DNA of 64,000 nt from Rhynchospora pubera. Its lineage: Eukaryota > Streptophyta > Magnoliopsida > Poales > Cyperaceae. Shown in pieces: positions 11,137 to 22,372 of the stretch. The notes under the pieces were generated by a model. The model saw only the letters and a list, made by a program, of their open reading frames with translations. It ran no database searches and had not been told where the DNA came from. Position 1 is the first letter of the stretch; every line of letters begins with the position of its first letter. The stretch is from positions 83,773,846 through 83,837,845 of the forward strand of contig CM051462.1 of assembly GCA_028095005.1 (NCBI GenBank), given 5' to 3'. Position numbers and translations under genes: made by a program.

Positions 11137-12936
11137 CAGCCTGTTTGGTTTTGGGAAAAAGAATGGAAAGGAAGGAAAAATGCAAAAAGGAAAGGAATGG
11201 AAATAGGATGGAATGGAAAATTGTTTCCATCTATTTGTTTGGTTTATTAATGAAAGGAAAGAAAAAAAATTCTCTTCCTTTCTTTTTCTCTGTTTGGATG
11301 TTTTAATTAAATAGAGGTAAAATATGGTTAATTAAAAAATAAATGACCATTATGACCTTGGACTCCTTAGCTTGTTCGGACCAAACTGAGAAATCTTATT
11401 ACGTAAACCAAAAAGATATTTTTGTACCGTATAGGTACAGTGTACCAGAACGCAAGTGTAAAGAAATGAATATTAATTTTTCAATTGAAAAACGTAATTC
11501 TTGGATTATACATGTAATTTTATTCATATCATAACCTTGTACCTCACGCATGAATCAAAATATGTCATTGTTGTTCATTTATTCATGGTACTTATACCAG
11601 TATACATTTGACTTGTACCGCTATACCAACCTTAAAGCCCGGTTAGCCCGAGGAATTGACAGAAAGATGTCTTTGACATATACCCAAGGAAATGTTTAAA
11701 GTCCGATTTGCATTAACAATATGAAACAATTTCAATTCATATTTAAATCCCTGCCTTTGACAAGACGCTCCCTTATATAACTATAGTACTGTACCAGTGT
11801 TACACCCTTATCTGTAGCCTATAATTAGATACATCAAATCATCAAAAAAAAAAACACAAACGCAAACAGGTGGAGGCCTCTGCACTTCTGCAGGACAATT
11901 ATTAACATTACTATTATTACAATAATATAAAAAATAAATATCGCTTGAATTAACTAATTATTAGGCTTGTCAAGCAAATCAAATTCAATAGAGCAATTTG
12001 TCAGGGACATTCATTTGAGTTGTACCAGCAAAGTGAGTCACGCAATTGTACCAGACTCCTTGCTCAAGAACAATATCCTTTGAGTAAAAAAGAGAATTTG
12101 CAGCCTTCCATGCCTTGTAGTTGCCAAACCTCTTCAGGACTAAATAATAAATAAACATGCAATAAGTCAGCAAATTAGTATTCAATAATCAATTATTCAA
12201 AAATAACCTATTACAAAATTAAAAGAGATAACGGGGCAAAAAGCAAGAAAATGGAAATCAACAAGCATATATGATTGATAGTAAGACTGATAAACTGTCT
12301 TTGCAAATAATAAGTTCATGTTAATTTTTTTTTAAAATAAAGAAACGTGGGTGCATAAAAAAGTTTGTGAATTTTTCAATTAAATTAAGAAGAAATACGT
12401 GAGAAAAAGTGAAAGAATAAAGAATAAGATACTGGGAGATGAAAGTAATTAAGTATGTCAAATTCAAAAGAAAGAAACGGAAATGATTGATGCTTCTTCT
12501 CGGTATATTCTTTTTGATGTATAAGCTTACAATTATTACCTTCACTCAATCGAGTTGTAGACAAGACCAAGAAAGTAATAACGAAGGAAAACCTAGAAGG
12601 AAAAAGTGAATTGAAAATAAAAAATTACCAGAGAGCAAACCATAGCAGTTGTGAATGGCAGAAAGGAGGGATTTCTTGCTCGGAGAGGAATAGCTAAAAA
12701 AAAGGAGGAATTACGAGGGCACCTAGGTCCAACGAAAATCTTCGATTTTTTCCCCTTTCGTTACACCCCAAATCGGAGTGTAATATTTTTGTATAGGAAG
12801 GAAAAATAGCGAAGGAAATAAAGTTCCGTAGGTTAACTTTTTCTCTTCAGAAAAATTGATATCCAAACAGGGTAAAGTTGAAATTTTCCTTCCCTCCGGA
12901 CATTTTCCTTCTTTTTTCCAAAAACCAAACAGACTG
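11137..12936. mobile_element. Harbinger-like non-autonomous transposon, 1.8 kb
   Basis: Inverted ends CAGCCTGTTTGGTTTTGG at 11137 and the near-complement ending CCAAACAGACTG at 12936 are flanked by the 3-bp duplication TAA (11134-11136 and 12937-12939), the PIF/Harbinger target. The inverted similarity continues inward over about 45 bp with gaps. No transposase was recognised; a possible exon of unknown origin lies inside (11985-12139). Confidence 0.7.
11985..12139 (-). pseudogene. Unrecognised exon-like segment inside the Harbinger-like element
   Basis: After a splice-acceptor-like AG at 12140-12141, an open frame of about 50 codons runs to a TAG or TAA-class stop at 11985. It includes RFGNYKAWKAANSLFYSKD and EQGVWYNCVTHFAGTTQ and has a composition more like a real protein than random AT-rich DNA. 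I do not recognise the family. Short candidate upstream exons (for example ATG near 12652 with a GT just after) could not be joined with confidence. It may be a captured host exon. Confidence 0.25.
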
Positions 12937-12957
12937 TAAAGCAACATGAGTTTTTAC

Positions 12958-13586
12958 CAAGCTTTTAAATTTCGGCGAAATAACGCCGTTTTTTCGGAAA
13001 TTTCGGTATTTCGGACAAAAACGCACCACCGTTACGGTTTCAAACTCAAAAAATTCGTAACGCGTTATTTTTGAAAAAACACCGTTATTTCGGCGAAAAT
13101 ATTTCGTTTTGCGGTGAAAAAACGGAGATAATTTAATCATTTTGGTATTTGGTATTGTACTATTGTCGTATGGATTAGACTTTATCACTTTAGAGATTAC
13201 TATTGTATTGTCGTATGAATTGTTGTTAAGTTGGATATTTGGATGTTAAGGATTAATTAATTAGTATTGTACTATTGTCGTATTGTTGAGCTTTAGAGGA
13301 ATTATTTGTTTTACTACCTATATTTCTAGTAGGAAATAGAATGTGCAAGTTACAAAGAGAAGATCCAGTACCAATCGTATATAGATTATAATTAGATTAT
13401 TAGCACATTCAAAAAAATATAGAAGTTCGACTTGTAATATAGTATTTGACTATTTGTATAATATGAGTTTGACACATATGTTCGTATATGCACACCGTTT
13501 TTTCGCCGTTTTTTCACCGAAATAACGCCGCACCGCTATATCAACTCCGGACCATCATACCGAAAAAAACGAAATTTAAAAGCTTG
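12958..13586. mobile_element. Non-autonomous hAT-like element, 629 bp
   Basis: Inverted ends CAAGCTTTTAAATTTCG and CGAAATTTAAAAGCTTG, with a perfect 8-bp duplication GTTTTTAC (12950-12957 and 13587-13594). Subterminal sequence is rich in CGCCGTTTTTTCGG-like words in both orientations. The middle holds three copies of TATTGTCGTAT. No coding capacity. It lies 21 bp from the Harbinger-like element. Confidence 0.85.
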
Positions 13587-13594
13587 GTTTTTAC

Positions 13595-14561
13595 CCTAAC
13601 ATACTAGTACAAGTCATGCAAATAATAATAGATAAGTTCAAACAAACCATAAATTTCGAGAATAAAGAAAAGTATAAGGAATACAACAAATAGAACCAAG
13701 TTTCAAGTCATAAACCACTGTCAATGCACTTTGGAACAATTTAGAACCTCGAGAACTCGTCGGAATAGCAAGAAACAACTCCAATTCGTCCTTCACCCCC
13801 TGCCCAAGTCGCACACCAAGAGAGAAAACCCAGATCTAGAGCTGCTGAGAGAGAAAGTGGAATGTGGAATGAAAGATGACCTTCTCCAAAGATGGAAGAC
13901 GCCTATATCACTCATTTCTAGCTCCTAGACAACTTGGCATGTGTTTCCCTTGATCTAGGCCGAAATTTGAGCCTTCCATAAAGAGAAAATGCTCTAGATT
14001 TGCAGCTGACCACTTTACCTGTATAGCAATTCGGACCGAATTCATAAGAATTCGTACCAACCGCATAAGAATTCGGTCCGAATTGAGGTGCCACAAAAGA
14101 ATTCATAGGAATTCCTTGTATAACAACTATATAAAGACCAACATACCCTTAATTTAATTGTAGCATCATGCATTAGAATTCTCATCAAACAGGTATTTTA
14201 GTCTTTATATAGTTTTTTTTTAGTGTTTTATCAATTTAGGGGGTGTGCAAATCAATTCCCTATTTGCAAGCGTATTTTACTAGACTTAATGTTTATTTTG
14301 CAAGAGCTTACGGTTATATATTATACGCATGATTTTATATGCGGGGCTTATGTGTTCTATTTGCAAAATGTACCTATTGTTTGTTTGCGAGAGTATTTTA
14401 TTGGATCCACTTGGTAAACGCTTACAATCGTATACTATATACATAATTCAATTTTATTTCTTACACGTGGGCCAATGTTTTATATTTGCAAGAGTATCTA
14501 ATGTTTGTTTGCGAGAGTATTCTGTGGTGTAAACGTAGTGTTACTGTTGCTTTTGTATATC
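13595..14561. other. Non-coding, diverged repeats
   Basis: No gene recognised. From about 14230 to 14560, and again after the hAT MITE to about 14960, there are diverged repeats built around TTTGCGAGAGTATTTTATT and TTTCTTACACGTGG, suggesting an old tandem array. Confidence 0.4.
14027..14085. repeat. Perfect 17-bp inverted repeat
   Basis: CAATTCGGACCGAATTC at 14027-14043 is exactly mirrored at 14069-14085, with a 25-base loop. It could form a hairpin; function unknown. Confidence 0.8.
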
Positions 14562-14829
14562 TAGGGCTGCAAAATGATCGAGACGAAGGCGCAAATGAGC
14601 TATTGTATTGATCGTTTCATCCTATGCGACGGAACATATTTTTTATTTCGTTGATCGTTTCGTCCAGACGAAATGATCAAAATTTTCGTGATTTACACAT
14701 AGATGAAACCGTTTCATTCTTTCGTTAACCGTTTCGTCCAACCAAACGAAATCATTTTATTGTTTCATTAATCATTTCGTCCGGACAAAACGAAATGAAA
14801 AACGGTTAAAACGGCTCCTTTTAAGCCTA
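14562..14829. mobile_element. hAT MITE, 268 bp
   Basis: Ends TAGGGCTGCAAAA and TTTTAAGCCTA; flanking octamers TGTATATC (14554-14561) and TGTATACC (14830-14837) match at 7 of 8 bases. The interior has many CGTTTCGTC and CGAAATGA words in both orientations. It is inserted in the diverged repeat described around 14230-14960. Confidence 0.7.
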
Positions 14830-14837
14830 TGTATACC

Positions 14838-15660
14838 CATGATAAACTTTTATTTCTTACCTGTGGGGTCATTCTTTTTTGGTTGCAAACGTATGTTATC
14901 TGGACAAACAATTACATGTTACGCATGATTAATTTTTAATTCTTACAGCTGGTCCATGATTGTTTAATGTTTAGTAATGAAATAAAAGCATTAATGCACC
15001 AAATTTATTGTACGAAATTAATCGCAATAACAGAATTGACAACAAAATTTACCGTACAAAATTTATGGCAGAAAATATCACAAAATTTACTGCACCAAAT
15101 TTATTGTACGAATTTATGACAGAAAATTATGGCACCAAAATTTATTGTACGAATTTAATGCCCGTAGCCTAGATTATGGCAGTATCCTAGAAAATTTATT
15201 AACCAAATTTAATGTACAAATTTATTGCATAAAATTTATGGCAGAAACTTTCATGCTAGATTCCAATAGCACCAACTTTTCATATTTGACTATGCATATT
15301 TGAATGACCAAGGTTTTTTTTTTTTTAAGATTAGAATATGACCATGCTAGATTCAATGACTATGCATATTTGAATGACCATGCAACTTTTCTAGCTAACA
15401 CCAAATAGGACCAACTTTTCAGACCATGCGTGAAAAAAATATGCACCGACTTTTAAAGCACAATGGCCATGCGTAAAAAAAATGCAGGCAACATTTTTCA
15501 GACCATGCGTACAAATCCCATGTTCCTCATTTTCAGACTATGTAGCAACTAAAATGGCAAACAAATTTACCTCAAGTAATATTTGTAAAAAAAAATGTGT
15601 TGGCAAATAAAATATTTGTAAAAAAAAAAATCATCTCAAATAATGGCAAATAAAATGCAG
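14838..15660. other. AT-rich non-coding sequence with diffuse repeats
   Basis: No gene. Words such as AAATTTATTGTACGAATTTA and GACCATGCGT recur several times between about 14990 and 15530, giving a diffuse, degenerate repeat structure. Confidence 0.4.
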
Positions 15661-15974
15661 CAACTCCAGTCCCTGAACAGTCCGAAAATAATGTGCTCGC
15701 AATAATATCTAACATCCACGCACCTGTGTACCTCTCAAACTCATCATCTGTCGAATTCTCCATTGACACTTCTTGCCACTTGGTGCACAGCTCTGACATG
15801 GAAATTTGACTTTTTGTTGTTCTTCTTGAAGCATTTTTTAACTTCGGCATTTAACATACCCTTTGATAATGCTAGCTCCGATAATAAATTCGTGTAGTCG
15901 TAATTTGTAATTCTTGTCATGGGTTTTCCGATCGTTGGCAAACCCAATAAGAATGCCACATATTGTATTGTCAA
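15661..15974 (-). pseudogene. Plant mobile domain (PMD) remnant, frameshifted
   Basis: Two overlapping reading frames together give a plant mobile domain. The upper part has QYVAFLLGLPTIGKP. The lower part has SELCTKWQEV, then FERYTGAWMLDIIASTLF and SD, the pattern of the PMD core (…RAY.L…GGTLFPD…). The frame changes near 15845, so the copy is broken. PMDs occur in plant transposons (Mutator-like and others) and in domesticated genes such as MAIN/MAIL. Here the transposon-rich context and the frameshift favour a transposon relic. Confidence 0.6.
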
Positions 15975-16168
15975 TAATAAATAAAGTTAATTAATTATTC
16001 TAATAGTCAATAATAATATATAATAGCCAATTACTTATTCAAATAGTCAATTAATTGAAGATGAGAATACCTGTGACAGCCATCTCGTCAGCCTGAAAAT
16101 GGTCAATGGAAGCTATTAGTTTTTTGCCTCAAAACATGGTCAGATCCCTTAACAGTGAAATGTGTAAC

Positions 16169-16659
16169 CAACGTTTTAAAAACCGGACTGGACCGGTTTC
16201 AATCGGTTTAACTGCGAACCGGACAATAGTCCGGTCCATTTGACAAATAAAACCCGCGATTTTTTAATTTGGAAACTGTATAAAAAATATATAGGAAATA
16301 TTTAACTGTGGTAAGCAAAAATAGAACCACAAACCTCATACTAGCAAAGAAGTAGTTTAGCCACTTGGCCCAATATAGGAACCGTTTGGATCCCCATGGA
16401 ATTTTGGAGAATTTCATCTTCCTACTATAAATTTATTATAAACAATCCAAACTCTTCACAAAATTACACACTTCTCAATAAATTTATTCCTAGGAATTGC
16501 AACTTCCCCAAATTCTCCAACTTCCTTAGCATATTTTGATATTATATATTACTTTTCAAAGATAACAAATTGTCCGGTTTTCTCACAGGTTGAACCGGTT
16601 AAAACACTAAACCGTTTGGTCAGCCAGTTAAATGACCGGTCCAATTTTAAAAACACTAG
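16169..16659. mobile_element. Non-autonomous TIR element rich in ACCGG motifs
   Basis: Left end about AACGTTTTAAAAACCGGAC, right end mirrored as GGTCCAATTTTAAAAACAC. Internal ACCGGTT and CCGGTCC words cluster near both ends. About 490 bp. Flanking octamers do not match clearly, so the boundaries and the hAT assignment are tentative. Confidence 0.5.
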
Positions 16660-17818
16660 CGGGGTCTCGCGCGTTGCGCGATGTATATTTTCTTTATCTA
16701 CTCTTTGTTTGTACAGTTATTTGTAATAATAAATAAGCATTATAATATATTGGATTATAGAAAAGTATCTGATATGGATTGGATGACTTAGAATATTTTA
16801 AAATTTGTAAAAAAGATCCAAAATCATAATATTTACTTCAAAAATAAAATATAATTTTAAAACCATAAAAAATATTTCAAAATTCAAAATATAAAAGCTT
16901 TGGCATCAATAAACTGAATATGATATTTATAGCATTCATATAATTTATCTTGCATAACAAAATCTATAAAAACCATGAAAGAAACAATGTTAATAAACGA
17001 ACCTAACAACTCAGGGGAGGGGTAAAACCGGAAAAAACAAAACAAAATTCAAGGTGGTGCCTCCTGCGGTTGGGAAAATGTGCAAGCCATACACAGGTGC
17101 TAACTGACGCATCTGATTTGGATTTTCTGTGAAATAATTTATAAGCTATAACTGAATTTTTGCTTTGATGTTCATAGAAAATCCCAAAAAACTAATCAAC
17201 ACCACCAGTACAGAAAACGCGTGGACCCCACCCACATGGATGGCTGCGACAGCAGATTTTCTGTGACAAAATAGTCTATAGTTGTGTACTAATTTCGTCC
17301 AGATTATCATAGAAAATCCGGATGTCTATGCAGGGCTGAATTTTGTACAGATCCCGATAAATATGAATGGGATCCACTTGTCAGCCACACTGTTAACCAA
17401 CAGTGCTTAGCTACAGTGTTGGATTCGGATCTAATTGGTCCCGATTAATATAGGTATATATTTGTGTGTAACCGCATATGCCCCATTGCAGCGTAATTGA
17501 TGCGATCATCCATTGTTGGTGTTTGTATCAATTTTGGTTTATGAAATACCAGTTCCCAATCCTGCAATTATTGAATCCAATAGAATTATAAATCTTAAAT
17601 AAACAATATACATTATACAATTTAAATTAAATTTTGCAAATATAATTTAAAAAAAAAGCTTACTTCAGGAGCACAGCGTTCAGTTAGTTGTAAATACAAT
17701 AATTTCTGAGATGGTCCAGCATCGGTCCGACGCCTGTGTCGTTGGCCTCCGCTTTGTACTTTTTTTAGGAGTCATATTACAGCAACTATTGTTACAAGAA
17801 CTCAATTTTAATAGAAAT
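16660..17818. other. Intergenic, no gene seen
   Basis: Starts with a short GC-rich palindrome (CGCGCGTTGCGCG at about 16668-16680), followed by AT-rich sequence. Between 17090 and 17330 the words GATTTTCTGTGA and CATAGAAAATCC recur. Nothing coding was recognised. Confidence 0.35.
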
Positions 17819-18602
17819 CTAAAATCAGTCGCGATTGACGGATGAGACCGTCAGCTACGATTAAATCTCAAATTTCGAGATTCTAACAGTCGATCCGAAC
17901 CGTTCAATGTGTTCTCCATATTGTAATCTCATTGGAGACAAAATTTTGTATTTTTCTGAAATTTTTTAGTATTTTTTTGGTATTTTACAAAATTCTTAAT
18001 CTAAACAATTCTGGACCCTTCAATAATTATGATTTTTTAAAGGGAGTGGCTAGTGTCAAACATATAGGACACAAGCACTTGTCCAACATGATAAAATTTA
18101 ATTTTTTAATATTAGAATGGCCGATCCAAACCGCTCAAATTGTTGTATGTTATAAAATCTCCATGGAGAGCAAATTTTATATTTTTTCAAATTTTTTTTA
18201 CTATTTTTTGGAATATTTTTATATGCTTAATCTAAAAAGTTTTGAACCCTCCAATTTTAAAAATTCGAAAAAAAATAGTTAAAAAATTCGAAAAAATATA
18301 AATTTTTATTTTCAAAGATATTTTAATAAAGAGATCATATTGAGCGGTTTGGATCGGCCATTTTAAATTTTAATGATCGACATTTGGATCGTGTTTGACG
18401 TCCTATATGTTTGATTCTACCATTACTCTTTTTTAAAATCTCAAAATAATAGTAAATAAAATAAAAAATATATAAAATTTGGTCTCCACTGAAATTTCAA
18501 TATGGAGAACACATTGAACGGTTCAGATTAGTCATTAGAAACTCAAAAGTTGAGATATAATCACAGCTGACGGGTCCATCCGTCAATCGTAACTGATTTT
18601 AG
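17819..18602. mobile_element. Long-inverted-repeat MITE (copy 2), carrying a nested MITE
   Basis: Ends CTAAAATCAGTCGCGATTG at 17819 and the mirrored CAATCGTAACTGATTTTAG at 18602. Arms contain GTCGATCCGAACCGTTC and TTCTCCATATTG. The inverted halves are separated because another MITE (18042-18428) lies near its centre. Without it the element would be about 390 bp, like its relatives. Confidence 0.8.
18042..18428. mobile_element. Nested long-inverted-repeat MITE (copy 3)
   Basis: 387 bp with ends GGGAGTGGCTAGTGTCAAAC and mirrored GTTTGATTCTACCATTACTC. Flanked by a perfect 9-bp duplication TTTTTTAAA (18033-18041 and 18429-18437). The 9-bp duplication points to Mutator-type mobilisation for this family. 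It is younger than the MITE at 17819-18602 that it interrupts. Confidence 0.85.
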
Positions 18603-19449
18603 CCTATCTAAAAAAAAAGATGAAGAAAATTAGGTAAGTATATATTTTGATTTATTTAGGTATAAATAATTGTGAACTTACACAGAAAATTTTCAAATAC
18701 CAACAATTATAAAGCACAGAGCGGAATGAAAAAAAATCCCATGTTCTCCGAATTGATAAATACCCATAAAAACAAAAACAAAAATCAATTTTTGACGTTT
18801 TCTAACGTTGCCAATATGTTTGAACTTTGGACGATTGAAAATGAAAAAAAAAAAATCAATAACAATAGTATTTGTTTGTTGTTTATTTACAATCTGTAAA
18901 AAAATAATTATATTGATTGGTAATAAACAACATATATATATTTAACCCCTTTTTTTTAAAAAAAAAAAAACTAACCTGATGGATGGACGAAGGGACTGAG
19001 GCTGTGAGCAAGAGAAAATGAGGCGCGGTCGCGCAGAGGGAGGGGAATAATGCCGTAATTATTAATATAAAAATATTTTATTAAAAAATTTTAAAATAAA
19101 TCAAGACTTATTTTTAATTTTAATAAAAACCAAGCAATTATCCACTTATAAAATGCTTTAATCTCTCTCATAGTCTCATTTAATTATTCGTTCATAAACA
19201 GGCTAATAACGCGTTTTATGAACGAATAATTCGAATGCTGTGTTCTCTGAATTGCAAGTTGGGTTGGAAAGAAAGGGCGTTCATAAAATACGTTAAAGGA
19301 ACAAATCCATTGTAAAACGCGTTATTAGTCGAATAATTCGTTTTATGAACGCATTATTAGAGAAATCTTTTCAAATTGAGTTATTACTGTTTATTTCATT
19401 TTTGAGTCTTTGGTCCTTTGTGTGCCACGTAACAAATTGTAAAAACCTT
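18603..19449. other. AT-rich intergenic with a palindromic patch
   Basis: No gene. At 19190-19360, words such as TTATGAACGAATAATTCG and AACGCGTTATTAG occur in both orientations, suggesting a degenerate foldback. Confidence 0.35.
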
Positions 19450-19457
19450 GTAAAAAC

Positions 19458-19767
19458 TAGTGTTTACCAAACGGGGCTGGGCGGGTTGGGGCGGTCCAAC
19501 CCGCGGCGGTCCACGGGTTAGGACGGGACGGGTTAGGACGGTCCACGGGTTAAGACGGGACGGGTTAGGACGGTCCATCCTAAAAATCTTGACCCTAACC
19601 CTTCTTAAACCCGCCCCATATAACCCGCACGGGTTATGACGGTCCGGTCCGGTCCGGTCCGCCGGTTTTTTCATTTATTTTATTACTATTTTTTTTATAT
19701 TTCGTTAGTATTAAACTACATATATAATCACTATAACTTTTTTTTTGCTGTTTTCTTTTTTTGTGTA

Positions 19768-19804
<37 letters not shown>

Positions 19805-20258
19805 TGTTGGGTCTGGGAATTTTAGCCGTTGAATAAAGAGAGGGACACGTGTCGTGGCGGGGTTGGGTGGGATGGGGTGTGGGATGGGGTGTGGGACGCG
19901 TGTCCACCTGTGGGTGGGAGTAGGGGCCTAGGGGGCAGGGGGTGTCATGCGTGGGGTAGTGGGAAAGGGGAAAAGTTAATGGATTTTGGGGGTTTTTCGA
20001 CGGGTTTTTAGCGGGTTTGGTCCAGGGATTTTGAACGGGTTTAGCACGGGTTGACGGGGCGGGACGGTCCGGTTCACGAATTAAGACGGGGCGGGTTAAC
20101 ACGGATATTTTTAGAAAGGACGACCCAAACCCGTCGAAGACTCGTCCCGTTCTAACCCTTCGGTCCATCGCGGTTCATGGACGGTCCGGGGCGGTCCGGT
20201 CCATGGGGCGGGTTTGGGGCGGGGCGGGTTCGACCCGGCGGGTTTTTGGTAAACACTA
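19458..20258. mobile_element. GC-rich non-autonomous hAT element, 801 bp
   Basis: Ends TAGTGTTTACCAAA and TTTTTGGTAAACACTA, with a perfect 8-bp duplication GTAAAAAC (19450-19457 and 20259-20266). Both flanks are packed with GGACGGTCC, ACGGGTT and CGGTCCGG words. It is far richer in G and C than its neighbourhood. It resembles in plan the hAT element at 7555 (TAGTGTT start, dense subterminal motifs), but the motif is different. Confidence 0.9.
19768..19803. repeat. (TCTCGG)6 microsatellite
   Basis: Six perfect hexamers within the GC-rich hAT element. Confidence 0.95.
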
Positions 20259-20266
20259 GTAAAAAC

Positions 20267-22364
20267 TATGTGGAATGAACAGTACGCAGTTGTGTTTATT
20301 ATGCATCTCTTGTCTATGAATTTAATATATTGTTGTGTCCATTTGCACGTAGGCTTACATTCTTCGGATTGATTGTGTCCAATGATTTTGTGAGAAACTG
20401 AATGACTGTAAGTCGAAATTTATTATTATTGTGATCCGTTATAGGTTAGGCTGCATGGCAGGGGGTTCGTAAACATTTACGTTTTCTTTTTTTCTAGCTG
20501 CTCCAGTTCTAATACTGGCCGGTAAACCTGTTGATTTTTTTTCTATTATTTTCAGTTTTGTATGGGTGAACTTATTTGCTTATAATTAGTTTCGGTAATA
20601 AATAGTGCGTCCTCCTTAAAAATAGAAATAAAAAATATTCCTTCTTACATTTTTTCCCCCTCCCACTTTTCTCATGGAGCAAAGGAACATATGAAAAATG
20701 AGAGAAAACTTCTCCTCTTTCTCAACAAATCTCCACTGATAGTATTGGCAACTTGAAATTTATCAACTCTAAGTTGAATTTTGTTGTTATTGTGATTTAT
20801 TATTGTGAACCTCTTCAATTTTCAAAAAATGAATGTGAGAAATATGCATAATTTGCGATTGGTGTCTACCAGATGCTCTAAAAATAATTTGACCCAAATT
20901 TTGAAAATTTGATTGACAAAATCAAATTATTGTAAACCAAAAAAATTGAAGTATCAATTACAAAATATAAAATGCCACGGTTCATTCAGCAAGATAAGAC
21001 TGCATACTATGTACGCATTGAGAAAATTTTAAATTTCACATATTATTTGCATTGCCATGATATGCTAGCAAACTAAAAAAAAGTTCTTAATTTTTTTTAA
21101 TTAATTTGTCAATTCATGGTCTCGTCTTCTGGCCCAAAATCATAATGCAATTGAGCAAAATGTTCCAAAGTTGCATGAACTGCTATCCGAGATGGGACAC
21201 AATGCCGATCAGACATGAATTTCTTCGTAGCTCAGACCACTTGCGACACAAATGGTGCCGATCAAGGTATATGGCCAATATGATTCCTCGCCTTGCACCA
21301 GTCATTGTAAAAATTTTATATTTGCATGTTTACTGTAGTAATTAAGAATATATGAATGTTTAATTAGTACATAAAAAAATAATGACATAAATAGTTAAAT
21401 GAAAATAAACGAAACGAAAGAAGTCAGTTTTGTTAGTTGCTTCGTTCATTGATCTCACGAAACTAAATCTATTTCGTTGATTGTTTTATTTAACAAACGT
21501 GACAAAGATAGTTTTGTTAACCGTTTCGGAGGTGCGAAATGAAACGATTTAACGAAAATTTTCATTCCGTTTGCAGACCTACAAGCAAGCCTTCTCTTCC
21601 TCGAGCATTGTGTTTTATCTTTGTAATAAAAGTGTTAATTTTACATTGTCCGAAAATCAATGGTAAAATCGGAATTTTTTTTTAAATTAAAGAGGTTAGG
21701 AAGATTGTTGGTTTTTTCTTTCTAACTAGTGTAGTAACTCATTTTAAATTATTGACTTCTATTTGCTCCAATTTAGCATTAGATTGTAGTTTTTTGAAAA
21801 AAAAAATGTTGACAAAATATGAATATGATGTATCAACTTGTGACTTACATCAAGTTTCGTTCTACAATACAGACACAAAATTTTTATGTAAATCCTTATT
21901 GGGTACGGTGTGAATTACATTAGCTAGATTAACACACTAATTTCATTTTAAAATAATTGCTAATTCAACTTATAATTAAAACAGAGGAACAATAGCTACT
22001 GCGCACAATTATCAATCATCCAAAATATTGAATAGTGTTTCGGAATAATTGCTAATGGATATTATCATATTAGCATTAATCTTTGTCAATCTAAACACAA
22101 TCGCCATTTACAATTAGTTTGAGCTACAGGTAGCACACACATAATAATTCTTTCTTTTGTGGCTCTGTCAGCATCTTTCCTATTTTTGTTATCTAATTTT
22201 AGTAGCAAATTATTATGACCAGGAGCCCAATTAATTATGTTGCCTGGTCAATCCTGTTATAAACAATTGTTCTCATTTATCATCACATTTCACTTCATAT
22301 GTAGTTGACTAGCTGGGCACTCTATGTGCATTATTATAGTCAAATGACAATATCTACTGATGGC
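20267..22364. other. Intergenic with a hAT-type terminus at about 21360-21581
   Basis: No gene recognised; an 80-codon frame at 21106-21345 has no recognisable family. From about 21360 to 21581, CGAAACGA and TTTCGTTGA words precede the end TTTGCAGACCTA, similar to the right part of the hAT MITE at 27492-27856. A matching left end and octamer were not found, so it is scored as a fragment. Confidence 0.4.
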
Positions 22365-22372
22365 AGTGTGAA

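Noticed and set aside
16664..16682. GC-rich palindrome as a Helitron hairpin end
   Set aside because: No CTRR end after it and no TC start could be paired, so there is too little support.
19636..20168. 145-codon minus-strand frame with repeated Arg-Asp, and plus-strand frames
   Set aside because: Product of the TCTCGG hexamers and the GC-rich hAT element, not a protein family.
14562..21581. A single 7-kb hAT element from the left end at 14562 to the right end at 21581
   Set aside because: Flanking octamers (TGTATATC and CAAGCAAG) do not match, while 14562 pairs well with a right end at 14829.
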